Both the position numbers and the translations under genes were made by a program. Source: Rhodoligotrophos sp. CJ14 (GTDB taxonomy: Bacteria; Pseudomonadota; Alphaproteobacteria; Rhizobiales; Im1). From it: a stretch of 64,000 nt of DNA. The notes below the pieces were generated by a model. That model was not told the origin of the DNA. It did not search any database and saw only the letters and a program-made list of their open reading frames with translations. Of this stretch, positions 20,110-30,085 are shown piece by piece. Numbering within the stretch: the first letter of the stretch is position 1; every line of letters starts with the position of its first letter. The stretch lies in assembly GCF_038811545.1 (NCBI RefSeq), contig NZ_CP133319.1:1827516-1891515 (forward strand). The letters are read 5' to 3'.

Positions 20110-21066
20110 TCAGAGATTGCGGCCGATCGCCAGGAACTTCTCACGCCGGGCCCGCCGCAGATCATCTGGCGTCATCGCTTCAAAGCGCCTCAGCTGCGCG
20201 GCAATCGCCTCGCCGACGGCGGTCATCACCTGCTCCGGCGCCCGGTGCGCACCGCCCACCGGCTCCCGGACGATCTCGTCGATCACTCCGAGCCGCTTGA
20301 GGTCATCCGCCGTGATCTTCATGGCGGTTGCAGCATCCTTGGCACGGCTCGAGTCCCGCCAGAGAATGGATGATGCTCCTTCCGGTGAGATCACGGAATA
20401 AATCGAGTGCTCCAGCATCAGCACCGCATTGGCTGTCGCGAGCGCCACGGCACCACCCGATCCGCCTTCCCCGATAATGGTCGAGATGAGCGGAACGCCG
20501 ATGCGCAGGCAGCACTCCGTTGACCGTGCGATCGCCTCGGCTTGCCCGCGCTCCTCAGCTCCGATGCCGGGATAGGCGCCGGCCGTATCGACGAAGGTGA
20601 TGACCGGCAATGAGAACCGGTCCGCAAGTTCCATGAGCCGCACCGCCTTGCGGTACCCCTCAGGCCTCGCCATGCCAAAATTGTGTTTGAGACGGGATGC
20701 GGTATCGGCGCCCTTCTCCTGCCCGATCACCATGACCGGTTTGCCCTTGAATCGGGCAGGACCGCCAATGATCGCGCGGTCCTCTGCAAACGACCGGTCT
20801 CCGGCCAGGGGTGTGAAGTCCGTCAGCAGGAAGCGCGCATAATCGAGCAGATGTGGCCGTTCCGGATGCCGGGCCACCTGCATCTTTTGCCAGGGTTGCA
20901 GCGACTCGTAGAGCTGCGCGAGGCTGCGTGCCGTCTTCTGCTCGAGCTGCTTCACCTCCTCTTCGATCTGGACGGAGGATCCATTGGCCGCAGCGATGGC
21001 CTTGAGCTCGGCAATCTTGCCTTCGAGCTCGGCAATCGAGCTTTCGAAATCGAGGAAGGTTCGCAT
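20110..21066 (-). CDS. accA: Acetyl-CoA carboxylase carboxyltransferase subunit alpha
   Basis: AccA pairs with AccD to transfer CO2 from biotin to acetyl-CoA, the first committed step of fatty-acid synthesis. The 318 residues match the family length. Key parts are the coiled N-terminal segment ([17 protein letters not shown]), the [13 protein letters not shown] motif, [17 protein letters not shown] and the Gly-rich [11 protein letters not shown] oxyanion region. It lies downstream of xerD on the same strand, as in many Hyphomicrobiales. Confidence 0.97.
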   Translation of the reverse strand: MRTFLDFESSIAELEGKIAELKAIAAANGSSVQIEEEVKQLEQKTARSLAQLYESLQPWQKMQVARHPERPHLLDYARFLLTDFTPLAGDRSFAEDRAIIGGPARFKGKPVMVIGQEKGADTASRLKHNFGMARPEGYRKAVRLMELADRFSLPVITFVDTAGAYPGIGAEERGQAEAIARSTECCLRIGVPLISTIIGEGGSGGAVALATANAVLMLEHSIYSVISPEGASSILWRDSSRAKDAATAMKITADDLKRLGVIDEIVREPVGGAHRAPEQVMTAVGEAIAAQLRRFEAMTPDDLRRARREKFLAIGRNL

Positions 21067-21156
21067 TCCCTGTCTTGCATCCCGTAGCGTGAGAACGGCG
21101 CCGCCTATATAGGGCGTAGCGGCCGGGCCGGACAGTGGCGATGCGCGCCGCCGATG

Positions 21157-22092
21157 TCAACCGGCGAGCGGGTGGTTAGCAAGCACCTGCTTCAGTCGCT
21201 CCGCAAGCACATGGGTATAGATCTGGGTGGTGGAAATGTCAGCATGCCCCAACATCTGCTGCACGGCCCGGAGATCTGCCCCGCCGGCGAGAAGATGGCT
21301 GGCAAAGGCATGCCGCAACACATGCGGCGAGACCGCATCCGCATCGAGCCCCGCCCTGGCGGCAAGCCCCTTCAGCTCCTGTGCAAAATACTGCCGGGTG
21401 ATGTGGCCGCTCTCGCCATGCGATGGAAAGAGCCAGGAGGAGTCCTGCCCGCCACCGCCAAGCTCGACCATGATGGCGTCGTAGAGCTGCAGCGCCTGGC
21501 GCGCGGCCGTGCTGAGCGGCACCAGACGCTCGCGGCCGCCCTTGCCGCGGATCGTGAGAAACCGCTCGTCGGCCTTGACGGTGAGCCGGGTCAATGACAC
21601 GAGCTCCGAGACGCGCAAGCCTGTGGCGTAAAGCAGCTCCATCAGGCAGTGCATTCGGGCAGCCCGCAGCCGGTCCGCCGGCAGCCTCGCATGGTCCACC
21701 TCCTCCCGCGCAAGCCCCAGGAGCCGGTCGACATCCCTGACCGAAAGGACCTTGGGCAGGGCCCGCTTGAGGCGCGGACTATCGAGAATGCTGGTCGGAT
21801 CGTCCGTGCGAAACCCTTCCGCATAGAGAAATTTATGGAGCTGGCGCAGGGCCGAAAGCCGGCGGGCCGCGGTGCTGGCTGCAAGTCCCGCCGCCTCCAG
21901 TGCCGTAAGGTAAGCCCGCAGATCCGCACTATCCGCGCCCGTGATCGTCTTCTGGCGGCCTGCGAGAAACGCCCGATAGTCGCCCAGATCACGCGCATAG
22001 GCATCCAGCGTGTTTTTCGCGGCCCCGCGCTCGGCGCTCAGCATTTCGAGAAAGCTCTCGATCAACCGCCCATCAGCGGAAGAGCGTGTCAC
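21157..22092 (-). CDS. xerD: Site-specific tyrosine recombinase
   Basis: XerD with XerC resolves chromosome dimers at dif. The 311-residue protein has an N-terminal SAM-like core-binding domain (IESFLEMLSAERGAAKNTL) and a complete catalytic set: Arg in TGLRVSEL, Lys in RGKGGRERLVPL, His and Arg in SPHVLRHAFASHLL, His in LGHADISTTQIYTH and the Tyr nucleophile in that segment. It is a housekeeping recombinase, not an integrase: the context is core genes with no mobile-element neighbours. A small membrane-protein gene overlaps its start. Confidence 0.95.
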   Translation of the reverse strand: MTRSSADGRLIESFLEMLSAERGAAKNTLDAYARDLGDYRAFLAGRQKTITGADSADLRAYLTALEAAGLAASTAARRLSALRQLHKFLYAEGFRTDDPTSILDSPRLKRALPKVLSVRDVDRLLGLAREEVDHARLPADRLRAARMHCLMELLYATGLRVSELVSLTRLTVKADERFLTIRGKGGRERLVPLSTAARQALQLYDAIMVELGGGGQDSSWLFPSHGESGHITRQYFAQELKGLAARAGLDADAVSPHVLRHAFASHLLAGGADLRAVQQMLGHADISTTQIYTHVLAERLKQVLANHPLAG

Positions 22093-22213
22093 TGGGCACC
22101 TGTTTGACCACAGTGGTTTGTTCCGGCTTTATTGTCGACAAAGCGTATACGGCGCCGTAGACGGCCACGCCGAGACAGCCGAGAATCAGCAGAAACCTAA
22201 GACTACCGGGCAT
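22073..22213 (-). CDS. Small single-pass membrane protein overlapping xerD
   Basis: A 46-residue frame beginning at ATG 22213 (MPGSLRFLLILG) encodes one transmembrane helix (about residues 6-26, LLILGCLGVAVYGAVYAL). A short polar tail (KPEQTTVVKQVPSDTLFR) follows. The stop lies inside the xerD start region with a 20-base overlap, so translation is probably coupled. Similar very small membrane proteins precede xerD in other Hyphomicrobiales, from general memory of such loci, and their function is unknown. An in-frame start at 22279 would add 22 residues with no hydrophobic continuity, so I did not use it. Confidence 0.6.
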   Translation of the reverse strand: MPGSLRFLLILGCLGVAVYGAVYALSTIKPEQTTVVKQVPSDTLFR

Positions 22214-22385
22214 TTTCGCCGCACACTCCAAAATAGCCCGAGATACACAATGCATACCCCTTACCGGCCAAGCCAGCAAGTAACGGACTGCTCATCAGAT
22301 GTGTCAGGACGGGTTGCCCTTTGCGATCGGACGGCGCACGGGCTAAAACGGAGTGCCTGGGGGCATCGAGGAACGTCGGAGTGTG

Positions 22386-22964
22386 ATGAGTTTTCTGCTA
22401 AAGATCTCTGATCAGGAGCGGGCGATTGCCGAAAATCTGGCATCGCGGAGTATCGTTCTGGTCGGCCTCATGGGTGCGGGCAAGACGACCGTTGGTCGTC
22501 GTCTCGCGCAACGTCTGGGCCTGCGCTTCGTCGACGCGGATCATGAGATCGAGGCCGCCGCGGGAAAGACGATCCCCGAGATCTTCGCCGATCACGGCGA
22601 AGCCTATTTCCGCGAGGGGGAGCGTCGCGTCATTCAGCGTCTGCTGCTGGACGGACCGCAGGTCCTGGCCACAGGCGGCGGCGCCTATATGGATGCCTCG
22701 ACCCGCGAAGCGATCCGTGTTTATGGAATTTCGGTCTGGCTGCGCGCCGATTTGGACCTGCTCATGAAGCGGGTACGGCGTCGTGCCAACCGCCCCCTGC
22801 TATATCACGAGGATCCCGAGGGTGTGATGCGGAACCTGATCGAGCAGCGTCATCCGGTCTATGCCGAAGCCGACCTGACGATCGAGAGCCGGGACGTTCC
22901 TCACGATCTCGTCGTGAACGACGTGATCCGCGAGCTCAGCGCGCGGCTGGTTCCGGCAGATTAG
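22386..22964 (+). CDS. aroK: Shikimate kinase
   Basis: AroK phosphorylates shikimate in the chorismate pathway. The 192 residues show Walker A GLMGAGKTTVG, the shikimate-binding DADHEIE and FREGERR segments, the TGGGAYMD motif and a lid region RRRANRPLL. I chose ATG 22386 (MSFLLKIS); an upstream in-frame start is possible but outside family similarity. aroB follows after eight bases, forming the classic aroK-aroB operon. Confidence 0.96.
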   Translation: MSFLLKISDQERAIAENLASRSIVLVGLMGAGKTTVGRRLAQRLGLRFVDADHEIEAAAGKTIPEIFADHGEAYFREGERRVIQRLLLDGPQVLATGGGAYMDASTREAIRVYGISVWLRADLDLLMKRVRRRANRPLLYHEDPEGVMRNLIEQRHPVYAEADLTIESRDVPHDLVVNDVIRELSARLVPAD

Positions 22965-22972
22965 AGGCGCTC

Positions 22973-24157
22973 ATGTCGAACAATCTCACCCTGTCCACCA
23001 CCGCCGCAGGCGAGCGTGAAGCTGCCGCTCGGACCGTCGGCGATACGATCGAAACGGTGATGGTGGAGCTCGGCGATCGCCGCTATCCCATCCATATCGG
23101 CTCCAACCTGCTCGACCGGGCGGGTGAGCTGCTCAGGCCCCTCCTGGCCCGGCCGCACACCGCCATCGTCACCGACGAAACCGTGGCCTCTCTCCATCAC
23201 CAACGGCTCGCGGCTTCGCTTGCCGCATCCGGCATCGGCGCCAGGCTGATCGTTGTACCGGCCGGCGAGCAGAGCAAGAGCTTCGCCTGCCTCGAGCAGG
23301 TCTGCGACGGGCTATTGGAGGCAGGCATTGAGCGGCGTGATCACGTGATCGCGCTCGGTGGCGGGGTGATCGGCGATCTCGCGGGCTTCGCCTCTGCCAT
23401 TTTGCGGCGCGGCGTCCGCTTTATCCAGATCCCCACGACCCTGCTCGCGCAGGTGGATTCCTCCGTTGGCGGCAAGACCGGGATCAACGCGGGCGCCGGC
23501 AAGAATCTGATCGGCGCCTTCCATCAGCCCGATATGGTGCTGGCCGATACCACCCTGCTCGACACCCTGCCCGCACGCGAGTTCAGGGCCGGCTATGCCG
23601 AGGTGGTGAAATATGGCCTCTTGGGCGATGCTCCCTTCTTTCACTGGCTTGAAGAGCATCACCGCGCGATAGCCTCGGCAGACGGACCCGAGCGGCGCCG
23701 GGCCATAGCCAGCTGCTGCAGGGCCAAGGCGGAGATCGTCGCCGAGGACGAATTCGAAACCGGAAGGCGCGCCCTCCTCAATCTCGGGCACACCTTCGGC
23801 CATGCCCTGGAAGCGGCCACCGGCTACTCCCAGCGGCTGATCCACGGCGAGGGCGTGGCCATCGGCATGGCTCAGGCCTTTCGGTTTTCCGAGCGCCTGG
23901 GTCTGTGCGCGCCCGGGACGGCCGAGAAAGTCACAGCGCATCTCTCCGCGGCGGGACTGCCGACCTCCCTTGCTCAGATCGATGGGCCCCTGCCCGATGC
24001 GGCGGGGCTGGTGCGCTTCATGCGTCAGGACAAGAAGGCCGTGGCCGGCAAGCTGACCTTCATTCTGGTACGCGACATCGGTGAGGCCTTCATCAGCCGC
24101 GATGTGGAGGATGCTGCCGTCGAGGCCTTCCTCGCCGAGGAACTAGCAGAGCGCTGA
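22973..24157 (+). CDS. aroB: 3-dehydroquinate synthase
   Basis: AroB converts DAHP to 3-dehydroquinate with NAD and a divalent metal. The 394-residue protein has a somewhat long N-terminal extension of about 25 residues. It then shows PAGEQSKSF, GGGVIGDLAGFASA, QIPTTLLAQVDSSVGGKTG, the catalytic FRAGYAEVVKYG, and the metal ligands in LLNLGHTFGHALE and LIHGEGVAIGM. It is co-transcribed with aroK, with an eight-base gap. Confidence 0.96.
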   Translation: MSNNLTLSTTAAGEREAAARTVGDTIETVMVELGDRRYPIHIGSNLLDRAGELLRPLLARPHTAIVTDETVASLHHQRLAASLAASGIGARLIVVPAGEQSKSFACLEQVCDGLLEAGIERRDHVIALGGGVIGDLAGFASAILRRGVRFIQIPTTLLAQVDSSVGGKTGINAGAGKNLIGAFHQPDMVLADTTLLDTLPAREFRAGYAEVVKYGLLGDAPFFHWLEEHHRAIASADGPERRRAIASCCRAKAEIVAEDEFETGRRALLNLGHTFGHALEAATGYSQRLIHGEGVAIGMAQAFRFSERLGLCAPGTAEKVTAHLSAAGLPTSLAQIDGPLPDAAGLVRFMRQDKKAVAGKLTFILVRDIGEAFISRDVEDAAVEAFLAEELAER

Positions 24158-24189
24158 GTGTCAGGCGGGCGCTTAGCTCTCCCGGAGCT

Positions 24190-24468
24190 TCAGTCCTCAC
24201 CGGGTGCGCGCAGCTCAAGCGCTAGGGCGTGAACTCGTCCCGCAAGCTCTTCGGCGAGAATGCGATTGACCATGCGATGCCGCTCGACAGCACGCTTGTT
24301 TACGAAGGCCCCAGATACGATATGGATCCTGAAATGACTTTCTCCCTCAGGATGATGTCCGGCGTGGCCCTTGTGGAGGTGTGATTCGTCGATGATCTCG
24401 AGGCGCTCGGGCACGAATGCTCGGCTGAGTTTCTCGGAGATCCTTCGCGCGATCGCTCCGCTCGTCAT
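24190..24468 (-). CDS. bolA: BolA family protein
   Basis: A 92-residue BolA-fold protein with ESHLHKGHAGH (the loop whose His/Cys binds [2Fe-2S] with monothiol glutaredoxins), SHFRIHIVSGAF, and the HRMVNRIL helix. It probably acts in iron-sulfur trafficking with a glutaredoxin, or in envelope-stress morphology control. It is divergent from the J-domain gene and convergent with aroB, which is the standard Hyphomicrobiales order. Confidence 0.93.
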   Translation of the reverse strand: MTSGAIARRISEKLSRAFVPERLEIIDESHLHKGHAGHHPEGESHFRIHIVSGAFVNKRAVERHRMVNRILAEELAGRVHALALELRAPGED

Positions 24469-24605
24469 GGCCGTTATCCCCCGAGGCTTGTCGTAGGATG
24501 TGATAACCGATTGTTCGGGATCTATAGCCAGAGATATAGCCCTGTCCAGTGGCGCCTATCGTCGCGTTGCGGTGCCCTGGAACGCGAACCATAATCATCG
24601 GCGTC

Positions 24606-25229
24606 ATGAAGCTCGACTCGAAATACTTTGATCGTATCCGTGTGAAACCCAACCGTGACCGCATGTCCGATGCGAACGGGCCACGCTGTGAGTGGGCGGG
24701 ATGTGACAAGCTGGCAACCCACCCCGCACCAAAGGGTCGCGGGCAGGATGGCGATTATCACCATTTCTGCTTCGACCACGTGCGCGAGTACAATGCGTCC
24801 TACAATTATTTCAAGGGCATGCGCGATAACGAGTTCATCGATTATCAGCGCGAAGCCATGCACGGTCATCGCCCCACTTGGCGTCTCGGGCAGAATTCCT
24901 GGGCCTACCACGCCCGTCGCGCTCGGGCCGGCCGTGAGACGGGCGGTTTCCGCTACAACAAGGACTTCTTTGATCCCCACGAGATTTTCGGCGAGGGGGA
25001 CGGCTCGACAAAGACGGCGCCCCGGCGGGCCGTTCGCAATGCCGAGCGCAAGGCACTCGATGTCATGGGCCTCGATGAAAATGCGACGCCCGAGGCACTG
25101 AAGGCGCAGTTCAAGCGTTTGGTGAAGCGGCATCATCCCGACACCAATGGCGGGAACCGCGATGGCGAGGATAAGCTCCGCGCAGTCATCAATGCCTATA
25201 ATTATCTGAAGTCGGCCGGATTCTGCTAA
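24606..25229 (+). CDS. J-domain protein with N-terminal Cys/His motif
   Basis: A 207-residue protein. The N-terminal half has a possible zinc site: Cys in RCEWAGCDKLATH and a later HHFCFDHVREYN. The C-terminal about 65 residues form a J domain, recognised by RNAERKALDVMGLDENATPEA, FKRLVKRHHPDTNGG (the HPD tripeptide that stimulates DnaK ATPase) and AVINAYNYLKSAGF. It should be a specialised DnaK co-chaperone. I chose ATG 24606 (MKLDSKYFDR). It lies between bolA and cobS-cobT, a conserved order in the group, and the client is unknown. Confidence 0.88.
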   Translation: MKLDSKYFDRIRVKPNRDRMSDANGPRCEWAGCDKLATHPAPKGRGQDGDYHHFCFDHVREYNASYNYFKGMRDNEFIDYQREAMHGHRPTWRLGQNSWAYHARRARAGRETGGFRYNKDFFDPHEIFGEGDGSTKTAPRRAVRNAERKALDVMGLDENATPEALKAQFKRLVKRHHPDTNGGNRDGEDKLRAVINAYNYLKSAGFC

Positions 25230-25368
25230 TCGGAGGTTGGTTGGCGCTTGCAGCTGACACGCACTGCGGACTACACATCTTCAGCCGTCTCAAAAATGCG
25301 CTCTGGGCCTTTAAAGCTGGTGTGGATTGCCGACATAGGGCGTGAGCAAACGCTCAGGAAGGATTTCA

Positions 25369-26358
25369 ATGACGCCTCAGGCTAATGGGGAAGTGGCCGG
25401 ACTGCCCGATATGAAGGTTTCGGTTCGGCAGGTATTTGGTATCGACAGTGATCTGGAGGTGCCGGCCTACTCGCAGGCCAGCGAGCATGTTCCCGACCTT
25501 GACGAAGACTACCTGTTCAACCGCGAGACCACGCTCGCGATCCTGGCCGGTTTTGCCCATAACCGCCGAGTAATGATCACGGGCTATCACGGCACGGGTA
25601 AGTCGACCCATGTCGAGCAGGTCGCTGCGCGCCTGAATTGGCCATGCGTGCGCGTCAACTTGGACAGCCATATCAGCCGTATTGATCTGGTGGGCAAGGA
25701 TGCCATCGTCCTGCGCGAGGGCAAGCAGATCACCGAGTTCCGCGAGGGCATTCTCCCCTGGGCGCTGCAGACCAACACCGCCCTGGTGTTCGACGAGTAT
25801 GATGCCGGCCGTCCGGACGTGATGTTCGTGATCCAGCGGGTGCTCGAAGTCTCGGGCAAGCTGACCCTCCTCGACCAGAATCGCGTGATCCGGCCGCATC
25901 CTGCCTTCCGTCTGTTTGCGACCGCCAACACGGTGGGTCTTGGCGACACCTCCGGCCTCTATCACGGCACGCAGCAGATCAACCAGGGCCAGATGGACCG
26001 CTGGAGCATCGTGACCACGCTCAACTACCTGCCGACCGAGCAGGAGAACGCGATCATTCTGGCCAAGGTGAAAAGGCTGAACACGCCGGAAGGCCGCAAG
26101 CGCGTTGCCGACATGGTGCGGCTCGCTGACATGACCCGTACTGCCTTCATCAATGGTGACCTGTCCACCGTGATGAGCCCCCGCACCGTGATCACTTGGG
26201 CTGAGAACACTGAGATCTTCGGCGATCTCGGCTTCGCCTTCCGGGTGACCTTCCTGAACAAATGCGATGAGATGGAGCGCGGCCTCGTGGCGGAGTTCTA
26301 TCAGCGTTGTTTTGGCCAGGAACTGCCGGAATCGACGGCGCAGGTCACCCTGTCCTGA
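25369..26358 (+). CDS. cobS: Cobaltochelatase subunit CobS
   Basis: CobS is the MoxR-like AAA+ subunit that, with CobT and CobN, inserts cobalt into hydrogenobyrinic acid a,c-diamide in aerobic B12 synthesis. The 329 residues include Walker [10 protein letters not shown], Walker [10 protein letters not shown], sensor 1 [12 protein letters not shown] and the arginine-finger region QMDRWSIV. I chose ATG 25369, preceded by a good AGGAAGG ribosome-binding site 7 bases away. cobT follows after 24 bases. Confidence 0.95.
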   Translation: MTPQANGEVAGLPDMKVSVRQVFGIDSDLEVPAYSQASEHVPDLDEDYLFNRETTLAILAGFAHNRRVMITGYHGTGKSTHVEQVAARLNWPCVRVNLDSHISRIDLVGKDAIVLREGKQITEFREGILPWALQTNTALVFDEYDAGRPDVMFVIQRVLEVSGKLTLLDQNRVIRPHPAFRLFATANTVGLGDTSGLYHGTQQINQGQMDRWSIVTTLNYLPTEQENAIILAKVKRLNTPEGRKRVADMVRLADMTRTAFINGDLSTVMSPRTVITWAENTEIFGDLGFAFRVTFLNKCDEMERGLVAEFYQRCFGQELPESTAQVTLS

Positions 26359-26382
26359 TCCTAATGGAGGCGACTGCAGCTC

Positions 26383-28287
26383 ATGGCGGCGGATAAAGAG
26401 GCTCCCGCGGAACCCTTCAAGCGCGCGCTCTCTTTGGCGATGCGCACCCTCTCCCATGAGCCTGAGCTGCAGGTCACATTCGGCGGCGAGACACCTGGCC
26501 TGTCCGGCAATCGGGCGCGACTGCCGCAGGTGGACCGCGATCTCGACCCCCACAGTGTTGCGGTCACCCGGGGCGTGGCCGACGCCTTCTCTCTTCGCCT
26601 GGCCAATCACAACGAGGCGGTCCACAGCCGTTATCAGCCGGAAGGCCGCAATGCGCGCGCCGTCTATGAGGCCGTGGAACAGGCAAGGGTCGAGTCGATC
26701 GGCGCCCGGGACATGGTGGGCGTGGCAGCCAATCTCTCGGCAATGCTCGATGATCGTTACCAGAAGCGCTCCTTAAGTCAGCTGCGTGACCGCAAGGAAG
26801 CACCCCTCGAGGAAGCGGTCGGCCTGCTCGTGCGTGAGCGCCTCACCGGCGTTCAGCCGCCCGAGAATGCGCGCCTGCTGGTTGACCTCTGGCGCCCTTG
26901 GATCGAGGAGAAGGCTGGCCGCCAACTCGACACATTGGCAGACCATATCGGCGACCAGACCGCCTTCGCCCGCATGACCCGCGATATCATCGCCTCCCTC
27001 GATATGGCGGACGAGTTGGGCGAGGATCCCGACCAGCAGGACGAGGACAATAGCGAGGACGGCGAAGCCGCTGATGGCAGCCAGCCCGACGAGGGCAAGC
27101 AGAGCGAGGCGCAGGAGGCGGAGAATGCCGAGAGCGAGGACGTTCGCGAAGCCCAGGGCGAGCTGGAGAGCAGCGATCAGCAGACCACGGATGTTGATGT
27201 AAACGAGGTCCCCGACGACGCCGAGACGGAAGAGGCGCCCGATGGCAGCGAGCCCTGGCGGCCGCAATTGCCCTTCTCGAGCACCGGCAACGAAGACTTC
27301 TACAAGGTCTTCACCCATGCCTTCGATGAGGAGATCCTGGCCGAAGAGCTTTGCGATACCGATGAGCTCCAGCGGCTGCGCAACTATCTCGACAAGCAGC
27401 TTTCCCATCTGCAGGGCGTGGTCGCGAGGCTGGCCAACCGCCTGCAGCGGCGCCTTCTGGCCAAGCAGAACCGCTCCTGGGATTTCGATCTCGAGGAGGG
27501 CATCCTCGACGTTGCCCGCCTGTCGCGGGTGATGACCGATCCCTTGCATCCGCTCTCCTTCAAGATGGAGCAGGACACCAATTTCCGCGACACGGTGGTC
27601 ACCCTGTTGCTGGACAATTCAGGCTCCATGCGCGGCCGGCCCATTACGGTTGCCGCGACTTGCGCGGACATTCTCGCCCGCACCCTGGAGCGCTGCGGCG
27701 TCAAGGTCGAGATCCTTGGCTTCACCACCCGCGCCTGGAAGGGTGGCCAGTCCCGCGAGCGGTGGCTCTCGTCGGGTAAGCCCGCCTCCCCGGGCCGTCT
27801 CAACGATTTGCGCCATATCATCTATAAGGCAGCCGATACGCCCTGGCGCCGGGCGCGGCGCAATCTCGGCCTGATGATGCGCGAAGGCTTGCTCAAGGAG
27901 AACATCGACGGCGAGGCCCTGATCTGGGCGCATAACCGCTTGCTGGCCCGCCGCGAACAGCGCCGGATCCTGATGGTCATCTCCGACGGTGCGCCGGTTG
28001 ATGATTCAACCCTTTCCGTCAACCCTGGCAATTTCCTCGAGCGGCATCTGCGCCAGGTGATCACCGACATCGAGAACCGCTCGCCTGTGGAACTGATCGC
28101 CATCGGCATCGGTCATGATGTAACCCGCTACTATCGCCGGGCTGTCACCATCGTCGATGCGGAGGAGCTTGGCGGTGCCATGACCGAAAAGCTCGCCGAG
28201 CTTTTCGACGAGGACATTCCTCGGGGCCACCCGGCTCAGCGCGGCCGCCCGCGTTCCCGCGGCCAGCGCCGTCAGTCCGCGGCCTGA
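26383..28287 (+). CDS. cobT: Cobaltochelatase subunit CobT
   Basis: CobT partners CobS in the AAA+ cobaltochelatase motor. The 634-residue protein has an N-terminal helical domain and a very acidic low-complexity middle (about 210-290, rich in Asp, Glu and Gln). The C-terminal von Willebrand A domain has an intact metal-ion-dependent adhesion motif [13 protein letters not shown] and a later [12 protein letters not shown]. The acidic linker is normal for CobT. It forms an operon with cobS. No cobN or other cob genes are in the window. Confidence 0.95.
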   Translation: MAADKEAPAEPFKRALSLAMRTLSHEPELQVTFGGETPGLSGNRARLPQVDRDLDPHSVAVTRGVADAFSLRLANHNEAVHSRYQPEGRNARAVYEAVEQARVESIGARDMVGVAANLSAMLDDRYQKRSLSQLRDRKEAPLEEAVGLLVRERLTGVQPPENARLLVDLWRPWIEEKAGRQLDTLADHIGDQTAFARMTRDIIASLDMADELGEDPDQQDEDNSEDGEAADGSQPDEGKQSEAQEAENAESEDVREAQGELESSDQQTTDVDVNEVPDDAETEEAPDGSEPWRPQLPFSSTGNEDFYKVFTHAFDEEILAEELCDTDELQRLRNYLDKQLSHLQGVVARLANRLQRRLLAKQNRSWDFDLEEGILDVARLSRVMTDPLHPLSFKMEQDTNFRDTVVTLLLDNSGSMRGRPITVAATCADILARTLERCGVKVEILGFTTRAWKGGQSRERWLSSGKPASPGRLNDLRHIIYKAADTPWRRARRNLGLMMREGLLKENIDGEALIWAHNRLLARREQRRILMVISDGAPVDDSTLSVNPGNFLERHLRQVITDIENRSPVELIAIGIGHDVTRYYRRAVTIVDAEELGGAMTEKLAELFDEDIPRGHPAQRGRPRSRGQRRQSAA

Positions 28288-28355
28288 ACGCCCGTCGAAA
28301 TTGCGACAAAGAGCCAGCCTATAGCTGCCGGCATCCGTTGGCATCGGGGAACCCT

Positions 28356-29405
28356 ATGCGTCGCATCGCTGTCACAACCTCCATGATCCTCGGTCTCGCC
28401 AGTGCCATTGTCGTCGGACAAAGCGCATGGGCACCGGCTCAGGATATCGAGACGGGCCCCGTTGCTATTCGGACGCGTCCGATCGAGTTTACCCTTGGCA
28501 CCCCCAGCGAGACCTATGGCAAGCTGAAATGGCGTGGCGGCCTGCAGCTCAGCAGCAGCGATGACCGTTTCGGTGGCTTTTCCAGCATTGTCGTGACCGA
28601 GGACGGCAAACGGCTTCTCGCTGTGAGCGATGACGGCTGGTGGCTGCGCATGAACCTGTCTTATGCCGCATCCGGTCAACTGAGCGATATCAGCAACGCC
28701 GAAATGGCGCCCCTGCTCAACAAGGACGGACGTCGCGAGAAACGAAAGTTCAACAGGGATGCCGAGGCGCTCACCGAACTGACACCCCGCGGCCCCGATG
28801 GCCCCGTGGCCGTCGGCTTTGAGAACAAGGTCAGGATCGAGCAATACGAGATCGGCAAGAACGGGCTGCCGACGAGACCGACAGCGGCCATCCCGCTCCC
28901 GGAAGCCATGCGCAAGGGGCCGCACAATGCTCAGCTGGAATCATTGACCCGCTTTGCCGACGGCAAGTTCAAGGACCACCTGCTCGCCATCAGCGAGAAC
29001 AATGTCAACAAGCAAGGGAACATCAGGGCCTGGCTGCTCGGCGACAAGAAGCCTCTCACCTTTGCCTTCGAGAAACTCGAGACCTTCGCGATCACGGATG
29101 CGATCGTTTTGCCGGACCAGAGCATCATCACGCTCGAGCGGGACTTCTCCCGGTCGGACCGCCGGCTGCGTATGGCGCTGCGGCGCTTTCCCTCGGCGGG
29201 GATAAAGGAAGGCGCAACGCTGAAGGGCGAGGTTCTCTTGATTTCCGACTGGCCCCAGACCAGCATCGACAATATGGAGGCGCTCGCGACCTATCGCAGC
29301 CCGGATGGAGAGCAGCGGCTCCTCATCATGTCCGACGACAATTATAACGGCTTCCTGCAGCGGACATTGCTGCTGCAATTCGCCTTGCCCGACGAGCTGG
29401 GCTAG
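28356..29405 (+). CDS. Secreted esterase-like-activity-of-phytase family protein
   Basis: A 349-residue protein. The signal peptide (MRRIAVTTSMILGLASAIV, cleavage near SAWAPAQ) is followed by a beta-propeller-like region: GGFSSIVVTEDGKRLLAVSDDG, NRDAEALTEL, LESLTRFADGKF, DNMEALATYR, LLIMSDDNYNG. These are the blocks of the phytase-like esterase family. The cellular role is unknown; export to the periplasm is expected. I chose ATG 28356, with a GGGGA ribosome-binding site seven bases upstream. It follows cobT by 68 bases and is convergent with the YhhQ-like gene. Confidence 0.85.
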   Translation: MRRIAVTTSMILGLASAIVVGQSAWAPAQDIETGPVAIRTRPIEFTLGTPSETYGKLKWRGGLQLSSSDDRFGGFSSIVVTEDGKRLLAVSDDGWWLRMNLSYAASGQLSDISNAEMAPLLNKDGRREKRKFNRDAEALTELTPRGPDGPVAVGFENKVRIEQYEIGKNGLPTRPTAAIPLPEAMRKGPHNAQLESLTRFADGKFKDHLLAISENNVNKQGNIRAWLLGDKKPLTFAFEKLETFAITDAIVLPDQSIITLERDFSRSDRRLRMALRRFPSAGIKEGATLKGEVLLISDWPQTSIDNMEALATYRSPDGEQRLLIMSDDNYNGFLQRTLLLQFALPDELG

Positions 29406-29427
29406 ACCGCTCCACCGTCCAGAGTCG

Positions 29428-30066
29428 TTAGGCCAGATCCTCGCACCCGCGCACCGTCTCCAGCGCCGGGATGATCCTGCGCAGGGCGCCGAACGGCAAT
29501 AACAGCACCACCGCCACCGCGAGCTTCACCGCGAGATCACCGAAGGCCCAACCGACCCACACCGGCAAATGGACTTGCACGAGCCCGAGATTGTAGGCGG
29601 CTGTGGCGAGACCCGTTCCGGCGAAAGCGAGCGAGAAAAAGATGCCCGTATCGGCCAGCGACCCCAGCACGGAAGAGACGAGCGGCGGCCGCCACCAGGC
29701 CTGATAGCGCAACCGGTTGAACACCATTACATCAAGCAGCTGCGCGAACAGAAAGGCGCAGGCGGAGGCGAGCGCGATGCGAGGGCCAGCGATCAGGATC
29801 GATAGGATGGCTGCGAGCGCAAAGCCGACATAAACGACGCGCCTGGCAAGAGCCGGACCGAAGCGCCGATTGGTCAGCTCTGTGACAAAGAAGCTCAAGG
29901 GATAGGTGAACGCGCCCCAGGTCAACACATCCGCAAGCCCAAAGGGCTCAAACGGATACTGCACCAGGATATTGGAGGCCGCGACCACGGCCACCATTGC
30001 AAGCACAGGAATGACGAGCTGCGCGATCTGTCCACTGCGAGGGCGTACCGGCGGCGTCGGAGCCAT
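29428..30066 (-). CDS. YhhQ/VUT family queuosine-precursor transporter
   Basis: A 212-residue integral membrane protein with about six hydrophobic helices. It has the family features AVVAASNILVQYPF, GAFTYPLSFFVTELTNRRFG and the conserved FLFAQLLDVMVFNRLR and SVLGSLADTGIFF segments. E. coli YhhQ imports 7-cyano-7-deazaguanine for queuosine tRNA modification, so the same is probable here. It lies 19 bases after rpmB on the same strand and may be read through from it. Confidence 0.88.
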   Translation of the reverse strand: MAPTPPVRPRSGQIAQLVIPVLAMVAVVAASNILVQYPFEPFGLADVLTWGAFTYPLSFFVTELTNRRFGPALARRVVYVGFALAAILSILIAGPRIALASACAFLFAQLLDVMVFNRLRYQAWWRPPLVSSVLGSLADTGIFFSLAFAGTGLATAAYNLGLVQVHLPVWVGWAFGDLAVKLAVAVVLLLPFGALRRIIPALETVRGCEDLA

Positions 30067-30085
30067 GCCGCGGGAAGGCCGCCGA

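Noticed and set aside
21157-22092. Tyrosine recombinase as a possible island integrase
   Set aside because: Its motifs and location fit the housekeeping XerD, it is flanked by core genes, and it is not near the accessory region.
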